Assembly (NCBI GenBank): GCA_016801885.1
Contig: CM028886.1
Span: 4,756,592-4,820,591 of the forward strand
Origin: Toxotes chatareus
Lineage: Eukaryota; Chordata; Actinopteri; Toxotidae
DNA: 64,000 bases
Direction: 5' to 3'
The notes beneath the pieces were generated by a model. It saw nothing but the letters and a program-made list of their open reading frames with translations. It was not told the origin of the DNA and searched no databases. Shown here in pieces: positions 25,901 to 38,644 of this stretch; positions within the stretch are counted from its first letter, which is position 1; every line of letters starts with the position of its first letter. A program made the translations under genes and the position numbers.

Positions 25901-28900
25901 CTATGACCTCAACTCTGAAGCATTTATTTGAATTAACACCTCTTCAACACCTCTACCTCTAAAAAACTGAAACATTATAGGCATTATAAAAGTTGACATT
26001 ATGGCCGAACAGTTGGGTAGTACAACTGCTGTATCAGCAAACATTTTAAAAGTTTACCCTGCAGGCTCAACAGTATTTAATTTAAAACGACTTCCATATA
26101 TTTGGCATAGTTAAACTTTTTCGGTCAACAATCGCTTCATCTGAGAACATTAGTTCACTGTCAGTCTTATTTTCTTATTTTTCGTTGGGTGTTCATCATC
26201 TTTAACAGATGGTATTCACTTTTTTTTACACTTTGTACAGGCTTGACAACATGCTGATTACCATATCAAATACAAACAGTCCTTAGATAATTGGGAGATA
26301 GATAGTTTTATCAATACCCTACTGTTTAACTATGTTATCTGTAAGCACTGATATCTCCACCTACTATTGACCGTCTTTAATAAAAAAACCTAGGAGGAGA
26401 CTTGCACAGTTGTGTATGCACTGTACTTTACTTTCTGCCAAGGCAAAAAGATGATCTGTAGGGCCTTTTTTTTAGCAGAACACAATGGCTTTTCTCCTCA
26501 TGAGAGCAAGCGTTAAAAGCACACTAAGTATGTTTTCTAAAGTGGTTACACACAGCGTGCAGACACCCACAGAGGAGAAGCCACACGAATGACTGCCTCA
26601 TGTTCACCCATTCTTCAACAGCTACCTCTGAGGTGTCCTTAAGCAAATCACTTAAACCAAAATTGTTCTAGTGGAGCTGCTCAGTGGGCAGTGTTAGAGG
26701 ACTGTGGCTGCAGTGGGAAGCTTTCTTGTGTGAATGCGCTGTGGGTGAATAGGAACATTGATTTTGAGGGAAAAAAAAACATTTAATGAGCAGTTTTCTT
26801 CTGTCCATGTATGGAGGTTAAAAACACGATATTGATTAGGGTTCTGTTGCTTCTGTGTGAACAGCACAGGGGATTGTAAAATCTGTAGTTAAATCTCTTT
26901 CCTCAGTTTGTAGCCTTGTGGTAAGAAGCCATAACTTCCCTTCATGCTTTTGTGACATTTGACACTCCCTCTCTAAATGGCAAATGTGCGTGTGTGTGTG
27001 TGTCCTTCCTTTCTCCTCAGTCCGGTCTGGTGTACACTGAGGAGGAGTGGCAGAAAGAGTGGAATGAACTATTGAAGCTAGCCTCCAGTGAGCCGAGAAT
27101 ACACTACAGCACCAACGGCACCAACGGGTAAGGTCTGGCACAGACAATGCAGGGACTGTTAACCCACCACATACTTAGTCACACTCATGTTTTTATTCAT
27201 GAACAAACAACTGCGCTCACAATCAGAACTGAGTGACTGGCCCTCATTTTAGTCCATCTGCTATTTATTGTATCTTTTTAAATGTTTTTTTAATTTGTGA
27301 AACCACTTTAAATCCAGGTCTGGTCAGGTTCTGTATTCTTGCCCTTGTATAAAAATGAATTTTGTTTTTGTGGCCCACCATAACGTCCACAATCCACATT
27401 TTTACTGTTAGACGTAAGGAATCAATTAAAAGGGATGAAATTTACAGTCTACTTGAAGCTTTGATTATCTCTGGTTTTGCAACAGTATAAACAATTGTGT
27501 CTCTGTTAACCAAAAGCTATGCTGTTGCTGTTGTTTTCAGGGCGGAGTCCTCAGATGAACCAGTTTATGAGAGTTTAGAGGAGTTTCACGTCTTTGTCCT
27601 GGCTCATGTCCTCAGAAGGCCCATAGTGGTGGTGGCTGACACCATGCTGAGGGACTCCGGAGGGGAAGGTAAATATGCCTGTAGCCTCACATTGCTAATG
27701 CACGTTGTAATGTATTTCATCATATTTATCATAATCTCGTCATATAACGCACCTTCTTGGTATGTCAGATGGATTAGCTTTGTTGTTTACAGAATTTATT
27801 CTATACATTTGGCAGAAAATTACAGTCACAATGAAGTACCTGGAAAAAAAAACACATTTTAAATTGAGTGTCATTTGCTTTGCACCGTTGACACTCTTCA
27901 GCTATGATTTACTTAGATCAGAGGTGACACACTCTTATTTAGGAATTAAAGCAATGCCCATAATTTGCTGAAAATTAAAGGTATATATGAATAAACACCC
28001 AACAAGTGAAATATTGTTTTGATGTTAAAGGTGAAAGCCCATTTTTTTCTTAAATCATCCCACTGTGCTTTATCAGCCTGGAAACAGTGCAAAGGTCATG
28101 CTTTTCAGATGCTTAATGTTCTTGTACCTCTTCCCTAGCTTTTGCTCCAATCCCATTCGGAGGCATATACCTACCGCTGGAAGTGCCAGCTGCCAAGTGC
28201 CATCGCTCACCCCTGGTCCTGGCATATGACCAAGCACACTTTTCTGCTCTGGTCTCTATGGAACAGAAGGACAGCTCCAAAGAGCAAGGTAATGTTAAAC
28301 ATCATTCATCTTTATTACCATGTGATTTTATCATTTTTCTTTTCCTTCCTGGCAGAATCCTAGTAAGCAGCTTTTATTCGTGTACGTACATTTTTCCTTA
28401 GATTTGCTGAAAAATAATAATTCTTAAATTATTTACAAGGTGTAGAGCCGGAGTTTTCTCATAAGCTCTCCGAGCCACTTTCTCACTTTGCTGCTTGGTG
28501 TCTTTTTTTATGTCAGCCGTTTTTTTTTTTTTAAATATTGACCTTAGAGTTTTATTTGGGAATGGTGACTAATGGCCATTGGGCTTTTGAGTATATCCAG
28601 TAATCTCTGTAGCTGACCACCAAGTAAGCAAGCCAACACATCTGCAAGTGTTAAAGTTGAATGATATTTTGACAAAGGTTTAAAAGGGCATTTTATCAAG
28701 AACTGTGTTAAATGAGATTGAATTGGACTATAAAAGTACTTCTTTAATAATGTATTAATAATGTACACTCCAAATTACTATTTTGGTTTTAATGCTGTTT
28801 CTTCACACACACACAGTTACAAGGCTGTTCTTGAAATTCAAGACACTGCCCAGACACAGCAGCCTAAATGTTAATAAATGTCTAAATGTCTTTAGGCAAG

Positions 28901-31900
28901 CCACAGTGCTGGATTAAAAGGATTTATCTTTTTTCTACCCATACCTTTTTACCCCATCTCTACCCGCAGTTGTGATCCCTCTCACAGACTCTGAGCACAA
29001 AATGCTGCCTCTTCACTTTGCTGTGGATCCTGGAAAAGACTGGGAGTGGGGCAAGGATGACACAGACAACGTGATGCTGGCGAGGTATGGTCTTTTAAAA
29101 AAAAGAATCTCATGCATTTACATGCAGTTATTTTTGTCAAGGTGCTTTTTACAAACTGATTTGTCTGATGTGCTGACACAGGGTCACAAAGGATAGACAG
29201 CGGAGTGTCAGTGTGCAGGGACTGACCCCTGACTCCAGATTAGTGACATTCACTGCCAGTGACAAAAAGATTAGCTCTAAATACCTTCTTTGAATGAAGC
29301 AAGAGAAGGAGTGCCAAAATAGCAGCTCGGTAAAAATAATCCTCCACCTTATTTACGTCAGCTGATCACACAGTGGATGTCTTATTTAGATGAAATGGTG
29401 GACACAGATGATATTGCATGAGTGGTTGTTAACATTGTTTTGAAAAGGTCATTGAGTTAAAAGGCTATTGCAGAGCAAGAATGCATAACAGCAAGAGGCT
29501 TTTACAGCATCTGCCATTCACTGTACCATTCAGGGCACGGTATAACATTTACAAGTCAACAAGGTAACAGCAACAGTGCTTTTAAATAAACATCATTGAA
29601 AAGATCTGCGTGTTTTGCTGCACACATTGCCTATTACACACTGGTACTGACAGTTTTAGTTTTTGTGCCACAAACAAAAGAAAAATTAAATATATAAATT
29701 AGAAAAAAAGACAACTGCTGGTCTGGTTTCTATCACAGAAGAGAATCAGTAATGACGGAGGAGTTTAACGTGTCGTTCTTTCTCTTTTCCTTCCAGTGTG
29801 GCTCTTTCTTTGGAGGCCAAGCTCCAGATGTTACACAGCTACATGACGGTCGCCTGGCTGCCCCTGCCCTGTGAGGTAAAGATCCAAGTCCACAAATTCA
29901 CCCCCAGTGATGTTTGCTCATCTACAGCAGGGAGGTTTATAAAACCAGCTCTGACAGCAGGATTCATCATGCATTTTATTGGACATCCTGTCTTGGCACA
30001 AATTGCTCAAGATATGAGTGATAAAAAGAATACGGAATTATTTTTTAACTAACCATGAATGCTAGTTAAGTATTCCAAAGACTGTAATGTGATAAGATGC
30101 CAAAATAGCTGGTAGATGTAGATGTTACAGCTGCCTGTGGTTAGTATTAACTTCCCACACTCATTATAAACAAGGGCAAGATTTTTTTTTTTCTGTTTTC
30201 TGTTTTTTCTGCTGTCCTCTGACTGCTGTACAAACCGAATGTGGAAACAAACTATACTGGGGCATTCATGTCATAAAGTCACACCACAGAAACCCTGTGA
30301 CAAAGGTCCTCTTGTGTGCTACATGCTAACACCAGGGAGCTTGGAAGGACCAGTTTATAGCAGCCTCATGGTCAAGCAGAGTGGTGGCAGTACAGGAATC
30401 CCTGTAATAAAATATGATTTAAGGGGATCACTCTGTTAAGCAGTGCTTACAAAATAAGCATTGCTTAACAACAGTGGAAGCAATTCTGTTAAGCAATGCT
30501 GCCACTGCTGTGTGATGGTCATTATTGTTGAAAGTTGGGCCACTCTGGACCTCCTCCTTGTTTGAGATCACAATACTGCGTCACTATGTAGGTCATGCCA
30601 TTTCCAATTGCAGTATTCTTTATTTTACGTCTTCTTCCACCTGTTTGTAGATATGAAAAAGCTTTTGGAAACTGAGTCACTTGTGTTTTTCTGCACTGGT
30701 CTGCAAAAAAAGCTCTATGAATCACTCTTTCCACATCCTCCATATCTTCATGTTTTTTCCCCCATACCTGAGGGGCATGAGCCTGTACTGTAAAGAGTTT
30801 GTCTTTCATTTTTTGAGGATTTCAGGACTTAATTTCTTATGAATATTATATATATTTTTTTTAGTTTTCCATTATAATTTGAGCGGCAGGTCTGCAGTAT
30901 TTTTCTAGCTTGTTTCTGCTTTTGTTTCCTTGCAGCAAGCCCCTCTGGCCCAGCCCGAGTCTCCCACAGCGTCGGCGGGAGAGGATGCCCGAACGCCTCC
31001 TGACTCAGGAGAGTCGGACAAAGAGTCAGTGAGCAGCAGCTCCAATGGCAATGGCGACACAACCACAGGATCCACGGTCAATGGAGGGGGGTCCTTGGCC
31101 AAGAACAGCTCCTCTTCCTCATCTAGTTCCTCTAGCAGTGCTTCGGCAGGGGCAGGGACAGGAACAGCGGGGAAGGAAAAAACCAAGAAGGAGAAGGACA
31201 AGGATAAAGACAAGAAGAGGGCAGACTCTGTGGCCAACAAGCTCGGCAGTTTTGGCAAGAGCCTGGGTAGCAAGCTGAAGAAAAACGTGGGTGGACTGAT
31301 GACAGGGAAGAACGCTGGAGCTGGAGGTGCCAAGCAGGAGGGTGGGGAGAAGAAAAAGGGCTCATTTAGGGGGAGGAAGGGCAGCAAGGATAGCTCGCCT
31401 TCAGCCCACGCCTCAGAGGATTCTGGGAAAGGCTCCCCCTCCTCAGGTAGCGAGCGTCTCAACGGAATAGGAAGCAGTATGAGCAGCAGTGGTGGGAGCA
31501 GCACTGAGAGCGAGACCTACAAGTACAGTGCAGATGTCAAGGTTAGCCTGGGCATCCTGCGAGCCGCCATGCAAGGTGAGAGGAAATTTATCTTTGCCAG
31601 CCTTCTCACTACCAGCAACCGGCAGCCCTTCCAGGAGGAGATGATCCAGCGCTACTTGGCCGATGCAGAGGAGCGCTTTCGGGCTGAGCAAGAGCAACAG
31701 CGTCGTGACGCAGAAAGGAAGGGCGTCACTAATGGCATCCTGCCAGCTAAGAAGGAGGTGGTTGGTGGTACGGAGTTGAGTTACCGGCCTTATGAGGCCA
31801 AAGAAGAGCTGTCAGAAAACTCGTCCCCTTCCTTCAACCAGCTCAAGCCCTCTCCTTTAAGCCCCTCTATGTACTCTGGGGTAGTGCCCATCCCCCGGCC

Positions 31901-32426
31901 CTCCTTCATAGATCAGCCTCCTGCTGCAGCACCTCTCACCCAGCACCTTCATATGCACGGCTACATTGATAATCGGCGCCAGCTAGCTGGTGGCTCCCCT
32001 GTAACCTCCTACCCTGGCCTTCCCTCGTACGCCACCCTTCCCCGACACTGCCCCACAACGCAGGGTCCCTCCCACCCCCAGTACAATAACTCACAAGGCC
32101 CCTCTTCCCTGAGTCCCTCTCGCCTTGCGCCCTCATACCCGCCAGAGTTTGACCCTCCGGACTATCCGGGGGCTGAAACTGCTGGTGGGAACTACACCAA
32201 CGGCTTCCGGGACATGCGCTCCAACCTAGACTCTCGGAGCGGGCAGCCACCAGTCAGACACTACTCGCTGGGCAGTGCCGGTGGCTTGGCCAGCCTGCAG
32301 TCCAGCCGCTGTCGGACACCCAACTGCACCTACTACGGACACCCCGAGACGGGCAACTACTGCTCCTACTGCTACCGGGAAGAGCTGAAGAAGAGGGAGA
32401 CAGAACCAGCCATCCACAGGTTCTGA
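22993..32426 (+). CDS. otud7b: OTU deubiquitinase 7B (Cezanne)
   Basis: Cezanne hydrolyses ubiquitin chains with Lys11 preference and restrains NF-kB signalling. Coding exons: 22993-23077, 23644-23814, 24168-24386, 24740-24841, 25329-25456, 27021-27127, 27541-27668, 28139-28288, 28970-29084, 29797-29875, 30936-32426 (2775 nt, 924 aa; human 843). Residues 1-50 form the UBA-like region (MDAVLSDFVRSTGAEPGLA). The OTU domain spans about 155-430, with nucleophile Cys185 in GDGNC and His347 in AHFSALV. The single 1.49-kb last exon encodes a Ser/Gly/Lys-rich disordered region (poly-Ser, then KKEKDKDKDKK), then a conserved ILRAAMQGE..FIF segment and EEMIQRYL. An A20-type zinc finger closes the protein (Cys887, Cys892, Cys904, Cys907; CX4CX11CX2C), ending in HRF. 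OTUD7A is the close paralogue; the RRQLAGG block, GHPET zinc finger and HRF end favour 7B. The donor after exon 25329-25456 (gtctgt) is weak. Confidence 0.95.
30056..30935 (+). other. otud7b: otud7b last intron (3' part) containing a hairpin-forming repeat
   Basis: This is the 3' portion of the intron at 29876-30935. It is non-coding except for the inverted and direct repeat at 30434-30500, listed separately. Open frames on both strands here lack any recognisable signature. The acceptor is tgcag|CAAGCC at 30935/30936. Confidence 0.5.
30434..30500. repeat. 16-bp stem-loop plus third copy of its arm
   Basis: The left arm at 30434-30449 and right arm at 30455-30470 pair over 16 positions with one G/T wobble and a five-base loop (caaaa). 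The arm sequence is TGTTAAGCA(G/A)TGCTTA. A third copy of the arm, TGTTAAGCAATGCT, follows at 30487-30500 in the left-arm orientation, so it could pair with the right arm instead. The structure lies in the last intron of otud7b. It could be a MITE terminus or a chance repeat. The stem is too short for a typical pre-miRNA. Confidence 0.6.
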
Positions 32427-32718
32427 GTGGACCTTGCTATGGTTCGAATTCGATGAGTGGCCTTTTCAGTTAAACAAAATATTGGTTGGGGCTGTTCAGC
32501 CTCTGAATGGACAAGAGAAAGGAAGCCAGCTCCCTCCTTTTTTTTTTAGCTGTGTCACTTCCTGTTGAACCATGTGTAAGAAAGTGACAGAGAGTCAACA
32601 CGACTACAGAATAAACAGGGTGGTTTCTGACTGCTGGGGTCACGTGTTAGACCATAGGATGAACTAACTGCACTTCTGTTACATTTTGCTGTGGCTCTTA
32701 TGCAGGCGTTGTGTATGA

Positions 32719-32739
32719 GTGTGTGTGTGTGTGTGTGTG
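32719..32739. repeat. (GT)n microsatellite in otud7b 3'UTR
   Basis: Ten uninterrupted GT units, presumed transcribed as a GU repeat in the otud7b 3'UTR. Confidence 0.85.
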
Positions 32740-34991
32740 AGTTGCAGGCTCTCCTCCTTTATCCAAGTTTAATGTCTTGCTATCGTCTCCTCCTAGTGGA
32801 GAGAATGTATATGGCAGGCGCCATACATAACACTCATCAATACACAATACAATACATGCACACATAAACACTAAGTCAGACTCACACTTCTACATGCACA
32901 GTGATGCAAGCACAAACAAAAGGCATGAGTGTCTCCACTCCATTTGTAGATTGTGATAATGTTTGGATTGGTCAATTAAGGGATGTTTGAGCATTTTGAA
33001 GTCACATCCTGTTAGGGTGATTTCAGTGTTACACAGATTTTACACTACTGTTACTAGATGCTTGCGTCATATGTACCTCGGGAAACAGCAGAATTAATCC
33101 TTGTCGAATGGCTTTTTTGTTGGTCTCCATTTGCATAATGCAAATTGCAACTACCGTGCAATGCTAATGATTAAGCGTTCTGTGGGCTGCTGTGGTGCTA
33201 ATGTTCCAGAATGCAAACACGTAAATGTACGTGCATTTAACACTACTGCTCTGCACTGTCTCTCTATCTTTCTGGCCAAACAAATTCTTCATTTTTGTCA
33301 AATTCATAACATCTATAAACCCTTTGAAGATTAAGAGCAATTGGTCACATTATCGACCAGGCACTGCAGAACAAAGACGACTACATCTGACTATGTTAAG
33401 ATACTGTTCCCAGAGCCGGATCCAGAGTATTTCATATGTTTGTTGGAATGTTTCTTTTTCTTAGTTTGGTCTTCCTCTTTCAACAATAGATGGTGTTGAG
33501 GCCTTTGATTATTGCGGCCAACCCAGACATGCAATACTACACACTACAAAGTCAAAATGTCACATCCAGCGCAGCAGATTTTGGAGACGCCTGTCACATG
33601 AGTGATTTACCGTGTAAACAGTGTTGTTAAAACGCTGCATAGCGCATTTTTGAAGCTGAAAAAGTTCATTGTTCTGTAGAGCAAATTAACAGATCTGTCA
33701 TCACACAAGTGATGGGAAGTCGCCCTAAAGCCGTGGGGATATCTTCAGTTGTGACAGTTTTCTCCAATATCTGTTTGCATGATACAAAGTGGCACATCCA
33801 CTTTTAACGGATGCTGATACTCGAAAATGACAGTCGCATTGCACTGACAAATTCTGGGGGCAAGTTGTGGTTCTGAAAATCACTGTTTTGAAACAACAAA
33901 CCCTCAGTGGTCTGATGGTTTAGAAAAGCAAAACATGTTTCATATTATCTCATGATCACACAAAACATGAACTAAGACATTAATCACATTAGGTGTTCTG
34001 AATAATAGGACATTTTAATGCTTATTGGTGTGGTCGTCCACTGCAAATTTTAAAGTTCTACTGAAGGCGGTTTCTTAATTTCTGGCATTCGTCCCGCCAA
34101 AACGTAATCTCTTTTTGCACAAATTCAAGCACTTTCCTGATGTCCGTAGATACGAAATGTTTTGCTGTTTTTGAAGTGGCCTGACTGTTGTCCTTTGTTC
34201 ATCTCTGCAGACACTGCCACCTCTGTTCATGGGAAATCAGGGGCACAGGCCAGAGGGTTTTCTCTAAAGGATTCAGTTACTGTAGAGCTACAGCATTTTG
34301 GTGCCAGCGTCACCATCTCACTCAGTTTCCTAGTTGCCTTTTTCAGCATCACAGTCCTGTGTGTCCATTGCAGAAGATGAACACCAACTTTGTACTGCTT
34401 CCTTCATTGGCTGCAGTTGCCCACAAATTTTACCTATTTGTGTTGAAGCTATTGAAATAATACCATTATTTTTTCAGTTAGGCATACTGTATCAACTAGT
34501 TGATACCAGCTGATGTTCTGTTTGAGTTTACCTTGTTATAATTTCAAATTTTAAGCTGTTTTAGTTGTAAAAATGTCGAAATGACTACTTTAATGCTTAA
34601 GTTTGTTATTATTTCCCTTATAATAAGCCATGGTAAGGAATTTCTTTTCAGGTAGTGTGACAGTAGTTGCTCTACTCTTGTTGATTTCATCTGTTTTTTT
34701 GGCATTAAGTCTTTTAGAAAAGCACAATTTAGTATGCAATTCACTGCCTTGCCCAGTTGAGGGCACCCTTGATTTGTTTTTCTTTTTTGCTCAGTCTTTG
34801 GAACTTGCCCTTGTGCCCTACATCCAAACTATAGATGAAAATAACCAAAATGTTGAGGGAATAATTTTCAGTAGTGCTAATTTAACACTATGTAACACTC
34901 TATTACAGTATTTTCCAAACATTGCAAATGCTTTTTGGGGGGGAGGGGGCTTTTTGCTGTGCATTTAAACTGACACTAAAGTTTTAATGAC

Positions 34992-34997
34992 AATAAA
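34992..34997 (+). terminator. otud7b: Poly(A) signal, otud7b (proximal candidate)
   Basis: Canonical AATAAA followed 35-60 bases later by a strongly GT-rich downstream element. Confidence 0.55.
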
Positions 34998-36196
34998 ACA
35001 CTTAAATCTTGCTATTTCCCAAGAAAACATTTGCTGTGTCTGTGTGTGTTGACATGTGGTCATGCACGAGCATTTTGATTCAGATGAGATCCATCAAACG
35101 TACCCTTACTGTGGGAAGGTGAAGCCTGTTTTAAAAATATGTATGTGTGCATACTCTCTTTCCCTCCCTCCAAAGTAATAATTAGCTTACAAAACCATTT
35201 CTTATTTAATTTTATTTAATTTTTATTAATTTCGTTTTTTTTTTCGTTTTTTTTTTTGCAATGAAGCGGATGCCTCAGAAAAAAGTAAAACATCAGACTT
35301 TACAGGCTACAAACTTTTTTGTATTTAAGATGAAAACAGTGAGAGGTTGTATAAATATGTTCCACGTTATTTTTGTAAGCCCAAAGTTTTACAGTGTTTT
35401 TAAAATGGTAAGAATGTATGTTGTTGGACGATAAGCTTGTCAGAGCCCGGGTTTGGGGTAGAATTGTTGTTGACATTTTGGCTGTTGAAGGCGATTCCCA
35501 GACGGGCCTCTCGATACTCGAGGCTCTCTCATTGCAAACTAATTTCCTCAATGCTGACCTAACAAGATACCATTTGGAAAATATATATTTATAGTGAGAT
35601 TTTTTTAATAGGTTTCCTTGTGGAATGTTTAGTTGAGATGATTTAGGATGTTCTTTCTCACATGGCTAATTGTCTAGCAGTCTGGCTTTTATTTGTTTGT
35701 TGCTTTTTTGATTTGTACATTTTGTTTACTTTTTTCCTACACACACCAATCCATGCTATGCTAAAAACATGACAGTGACGTCCTTGTTGACCCAGCTCAT
35801 TTCCTCCAAACCAGAGGAGAAATGGCTCAGAATTCGTTTTGCAACACAACTGACCCAATATATTTTTATATATTGTACAACACTGTCATTTCTGTGGGAA
35901 CAGAATATTCATCGTGAGTGACATTAACATGGAATACTTCGAGTTGCATGGGACTGGAACTGTTGCATGTAAATGGCAATCCATTTTACCAAATTTGTGC
36001 ATTATTTTAACTTGATTTCAGTTGTCCTGGTATTTTTGATCTGTTTTTATTTTTTATCATTTTAATGTTTTGGTTCTTTTTTTTGAGAGGAGAGTCTCCT
36101 AAGGCTGTGTGACAGTGCAATCTGGATAGAGAGAACATCAGATTTTATGTTAGGTTATTATTATTATTATAATTATTAATTTTTTTGCACCGTTTG

Positions 36197-36202
36197 AATA
36201 AA
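36197..36202 (+). terminator. otud7b: Poly(A) signal, otud7b (distal candidate)
   Basis: Canonical AATAAA followed by T/GT-rich sequence (36205-36250). Confidence 0.45.
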
Positions 36203-36225
36203 TTCTCATTGTATTTCAAGAACAC

Positions 36226-38120
36226 TATGCTTCTTTCATTGTGTTTCATGTAGAAAAAAATTACCAATTTCTGGAGCATAAACAACAATATGATCGATGG
36301 AATGGAACTAATTCCATAAAAATATAATTGAGGGTTGTGCCTATAATGACATGTACACATTTACATTACAGATTTTAAATTTATTCCTTAGTAAAAGTCT
36401 CAGCACTAGCTGGAATGTGTGAAGCATTTCATTGTCTTATGTGTTAGTAGACAGAATTCAACATCAAAACAGCAGATAAAACAATTTGAAGACACGACCT
36501 TTGATATTTTTCACATTTGTTTTTGGACCTTTTGTAGACTAATCAAAAACTGACAGATTATTTATACAATAATCATCACTCGCAGCCCAGCTTGTAAGGG
36601 GCAAAATTTTACATTTGCTGTACATCTGAAGCCAATTCTTAATCTCATCTTGTTTAAGCTGTTAGGATGGTGGTGTGAGACCTTCCTCTAACTGGCCAAA
36701 ATCACCAGAAAACCTCTGTCCTGCCAAAGTGTCCTAAAGCAAGGTACTGAATCCCTACCAGCTCTCTGGGTTACTGTTATATAGCTGCTATGTAACAAGA
36801 GAAAGCTGAATTTCTTCAATAAACAAATAACTATAGTATTATCATCATCATTATTAAAGTCGAACTGCAGACACATGCCAACCTTGGAATAAAGGAATAG
36901 AAATAAATTCAAAACAGATAACAAACAGAGCTTAGCTACTTATTTTGTTTTTAACTTACTTGTTATCTGTGACATTCTGTATTACCCTAACCTTGTTGCA
37001 TTATACACTGCTGAATAACTCCAGCTCAGATGATGCAAGGTCCTGTGTCTGGGACTGTTTTATGTATTAGAGAAATTGGAGACCCTTATGTAATATTGAA
37101 CAGTTTCCCATGTGGTAAAAAATCCAGACCTCTCTCTATTATAGTTCACAAGGACACCGTCTCCCCACCTGTTCAGCCGGAAGGACCGACGATCAGGATT
37201 ATTCAGACTTTCCCTGTTCTCGCTGGAAAGGAATTTCTTCTGAATTGGCCTCCTGTATTTGTCTGAAAGAAAGTTACTGCTGGTTTCTTTCCACGAGTTT
37301 GGATGAGAGAGAAGAGCAGCCAGTCCCCACACAGACCTGCTAAAGGATCCAAAAAAAGGTACTGCTGGACAAAAACAGGCTGTAGATGGTAACTTAACAG
37401 GATTATATTGTTTTGCAAGAGGTTTGTTTTTTTTTTTTTTTGCAGGCTTGAAACACCAGAAGGTCAAGAGTTGAATGGTTTTATGGATGCTGGCTTACTG
37501 GCTCTGCTACCACTTCAATTTAAACCCTCAAAAAAAAATGTGGTCATTTTGTGTCTCTCTGTAGACATTTTGCTTTGCTCTTTTTGCCTTTTAACTGACT
37601 TCATAGACTTTGAAACAAGAAATGTTGATTATAGCTTCATACAGAGGCTCTGACCCAGGGGCCCCATGGCCTCTCGGGCCCCTTAGCTTGTGTCTGGTAG
37701 GCCTGTTTGGTAATCCTGCCATTTTTACACATTAATGGGTCAGTAACTATCCAACAATATAACAGATAATAATACACCATAATGAGTACATTTACTTTTA
37801 ATACTATAGCCACATTTAGATGCTAACACTTTTCTGAATGCAGAACTTTCACTTGCAGTGGTGTATTTTTACACCACCTCTGTATAAATGCCTGTGACGC
37901 CTGTGTCGACTGATGGTGAGTTCAAGGGGTTTACTGAAAGCGGGGAAAACTGGCCTCCTTGCACCTTCAGTCTTCGCTCCAACTTTCTAGCGAGCAAAAT
38001 AAAACTTGGTGGTGGACTGTTAACTGTGACAGTTTGGGACTTCATAGGGTCATGTACTTTTTCCTGATCCAGATGTACTGCGCCTTTAAGAAGCTTCACT
38101 GCTGCACTTGGCTTTTCTTC

Positions 38121-38156
<36 letters not shown>

Positions 38157-38270
38157 CTACCAGTGTGTGCTTCACTATGGCGAAGGAATAAACAAATAGT
38201 ACGCAATGGGTAGCACAGCAGCAGTTGACGGTGAACACATCTCTCCGTTAGTGACTAACAGGCGTTAGTA
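36226..38270. other. otud7b-mtmr11 intergenic region
   Basis: No gene recognised. A minus-strand frame at 37060-37467 is open for 135 codons but is low in complexity at one end and has no family signature. A stretch near 36535-36590 contains 'gactaatc...attatttatacaataatcatc', similar to pieces of a dispersed AT-rich fish repeat seen again in mtmr11 intron 1. A long GT repeat is at 38122-38155. Confidence 0.45.
38122..38155. repeat. (TG)n microsatellite, 17 units
   Basis: Uninterrupted TG array about 0.5 kb upstream of the mtmr11 start codon, just before the CpG-rich promoter segment. Confidence 0.95.
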
Positions 38271-38274
38271 AGAG

Positions 38275-38644
38275 CCCAGTGACTGGTGGCCGGTTACAGC
38301 GGGGTGTGCTCTCGTTTTGTTCGTGTGGTCGGGGACACGGATGCTGTCACCGCGAATAGCGATGAAAAGAGCGAAAATAGTTCGCTCGTCCGCCTCAGTT
38401 GTAGCAGCCGGTGATACGGGTTAGCCGTCAGCAGACCCTGGACCTTTCCTCTTCGTTTTTACGGTTTTTACACGGCTAAAAATAAAAAAAATGGAAAGAG
38501 GAGAACGCTAACTTAGCGACCGTTAGCTTATAAAACCATTTTAAGTTTTTTTTTTTCTTTTCATTCAGTGAGCTTTATTTCGCTCGGGTTTTTTTGGTCC
38601 TACTTAGGTCGAGTTGGCTCGTCGTTAAAAAAAAAAAAAAAAAA
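38275..38644 (+). promoter_or_regulatory. mtmr11: mtmr11 CpG-rich promoter and 5'UTR with uORF and A-tract
   Basis: CpG density rises sharply over about 38290-38425 compared with the flanks, marking a likely CpG-island promoter. No TATA box is evident. Downstream, an ATG at 38491 in strong context (A at -3, G at +4) opens a six-codon upstream ORF ending in TAA at 38509-38511. Eighteen A residues (38627-38644) then directly abut the main ATG. GCTAAC and GTTAGC words occur at 38507 and 38522 and again just inside intron 1. The transcription start is not determinable here, so whether the uORF is transcribed is inferred. Confidence 0.55.
38491..38511 (+). CDS. Candidate upstream ORF of mtmr11, 6 codons
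   Basis: ATG at 38491 with A at -3 and G at +4, six sense codons (MERGER), stop TAA at 38509. It lies 134 bases upstream of the main start in the presumed 5'UTR. A uORF in such a strong context would be expected to lower translation of mtmr11, if the transcript starts upstream of it. Confidence 0.35.
   Translation: MERGER

Larger units (their letters stand above)
32427..36225 (+). other. otud7b: otud7b 3'UTR, probable extent with alternative poly(A) sites
   Basis: No coding exon follows the stop. Candidate poly(A) signals are AATAAA at 32610-32615, 34992-34997 and 36197-36202. The second is followed by a TGTGTCTGTGTGTGTTG stretch and the third by a T/GT-rich stretch, so these two look the most usable. 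A long 3'UTR is in keeping with a regulated deubiquitinase gene. A TG microsatellite lies in it at 32719-32739. The true end is unknown without transcript data. Confidence 0.5.

Noticed and set aside
30905..31504. 199-codon open frame antisense to otud7b exon 12
   Set aside because: It is the complement of a Ser/Gly/Lys-rich low-complexity coding region, which removes stops by composition. The translation is Leu/Pro-rich with no domain.
31936..32417. Other antisense frames over the last otud7b exon
   Set aside because: Shadows of the sense coding sequence, which has clear homology including the A20 zinc finger.
37060..37467. 135-codon minus-strand frame between otud7b and mtmr11
   Set aside because: No recognisable domain, a Lys run from a T-tract at one end, and no splice or promoter context. 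Possibly an old repeat but unclassifiable by eye.
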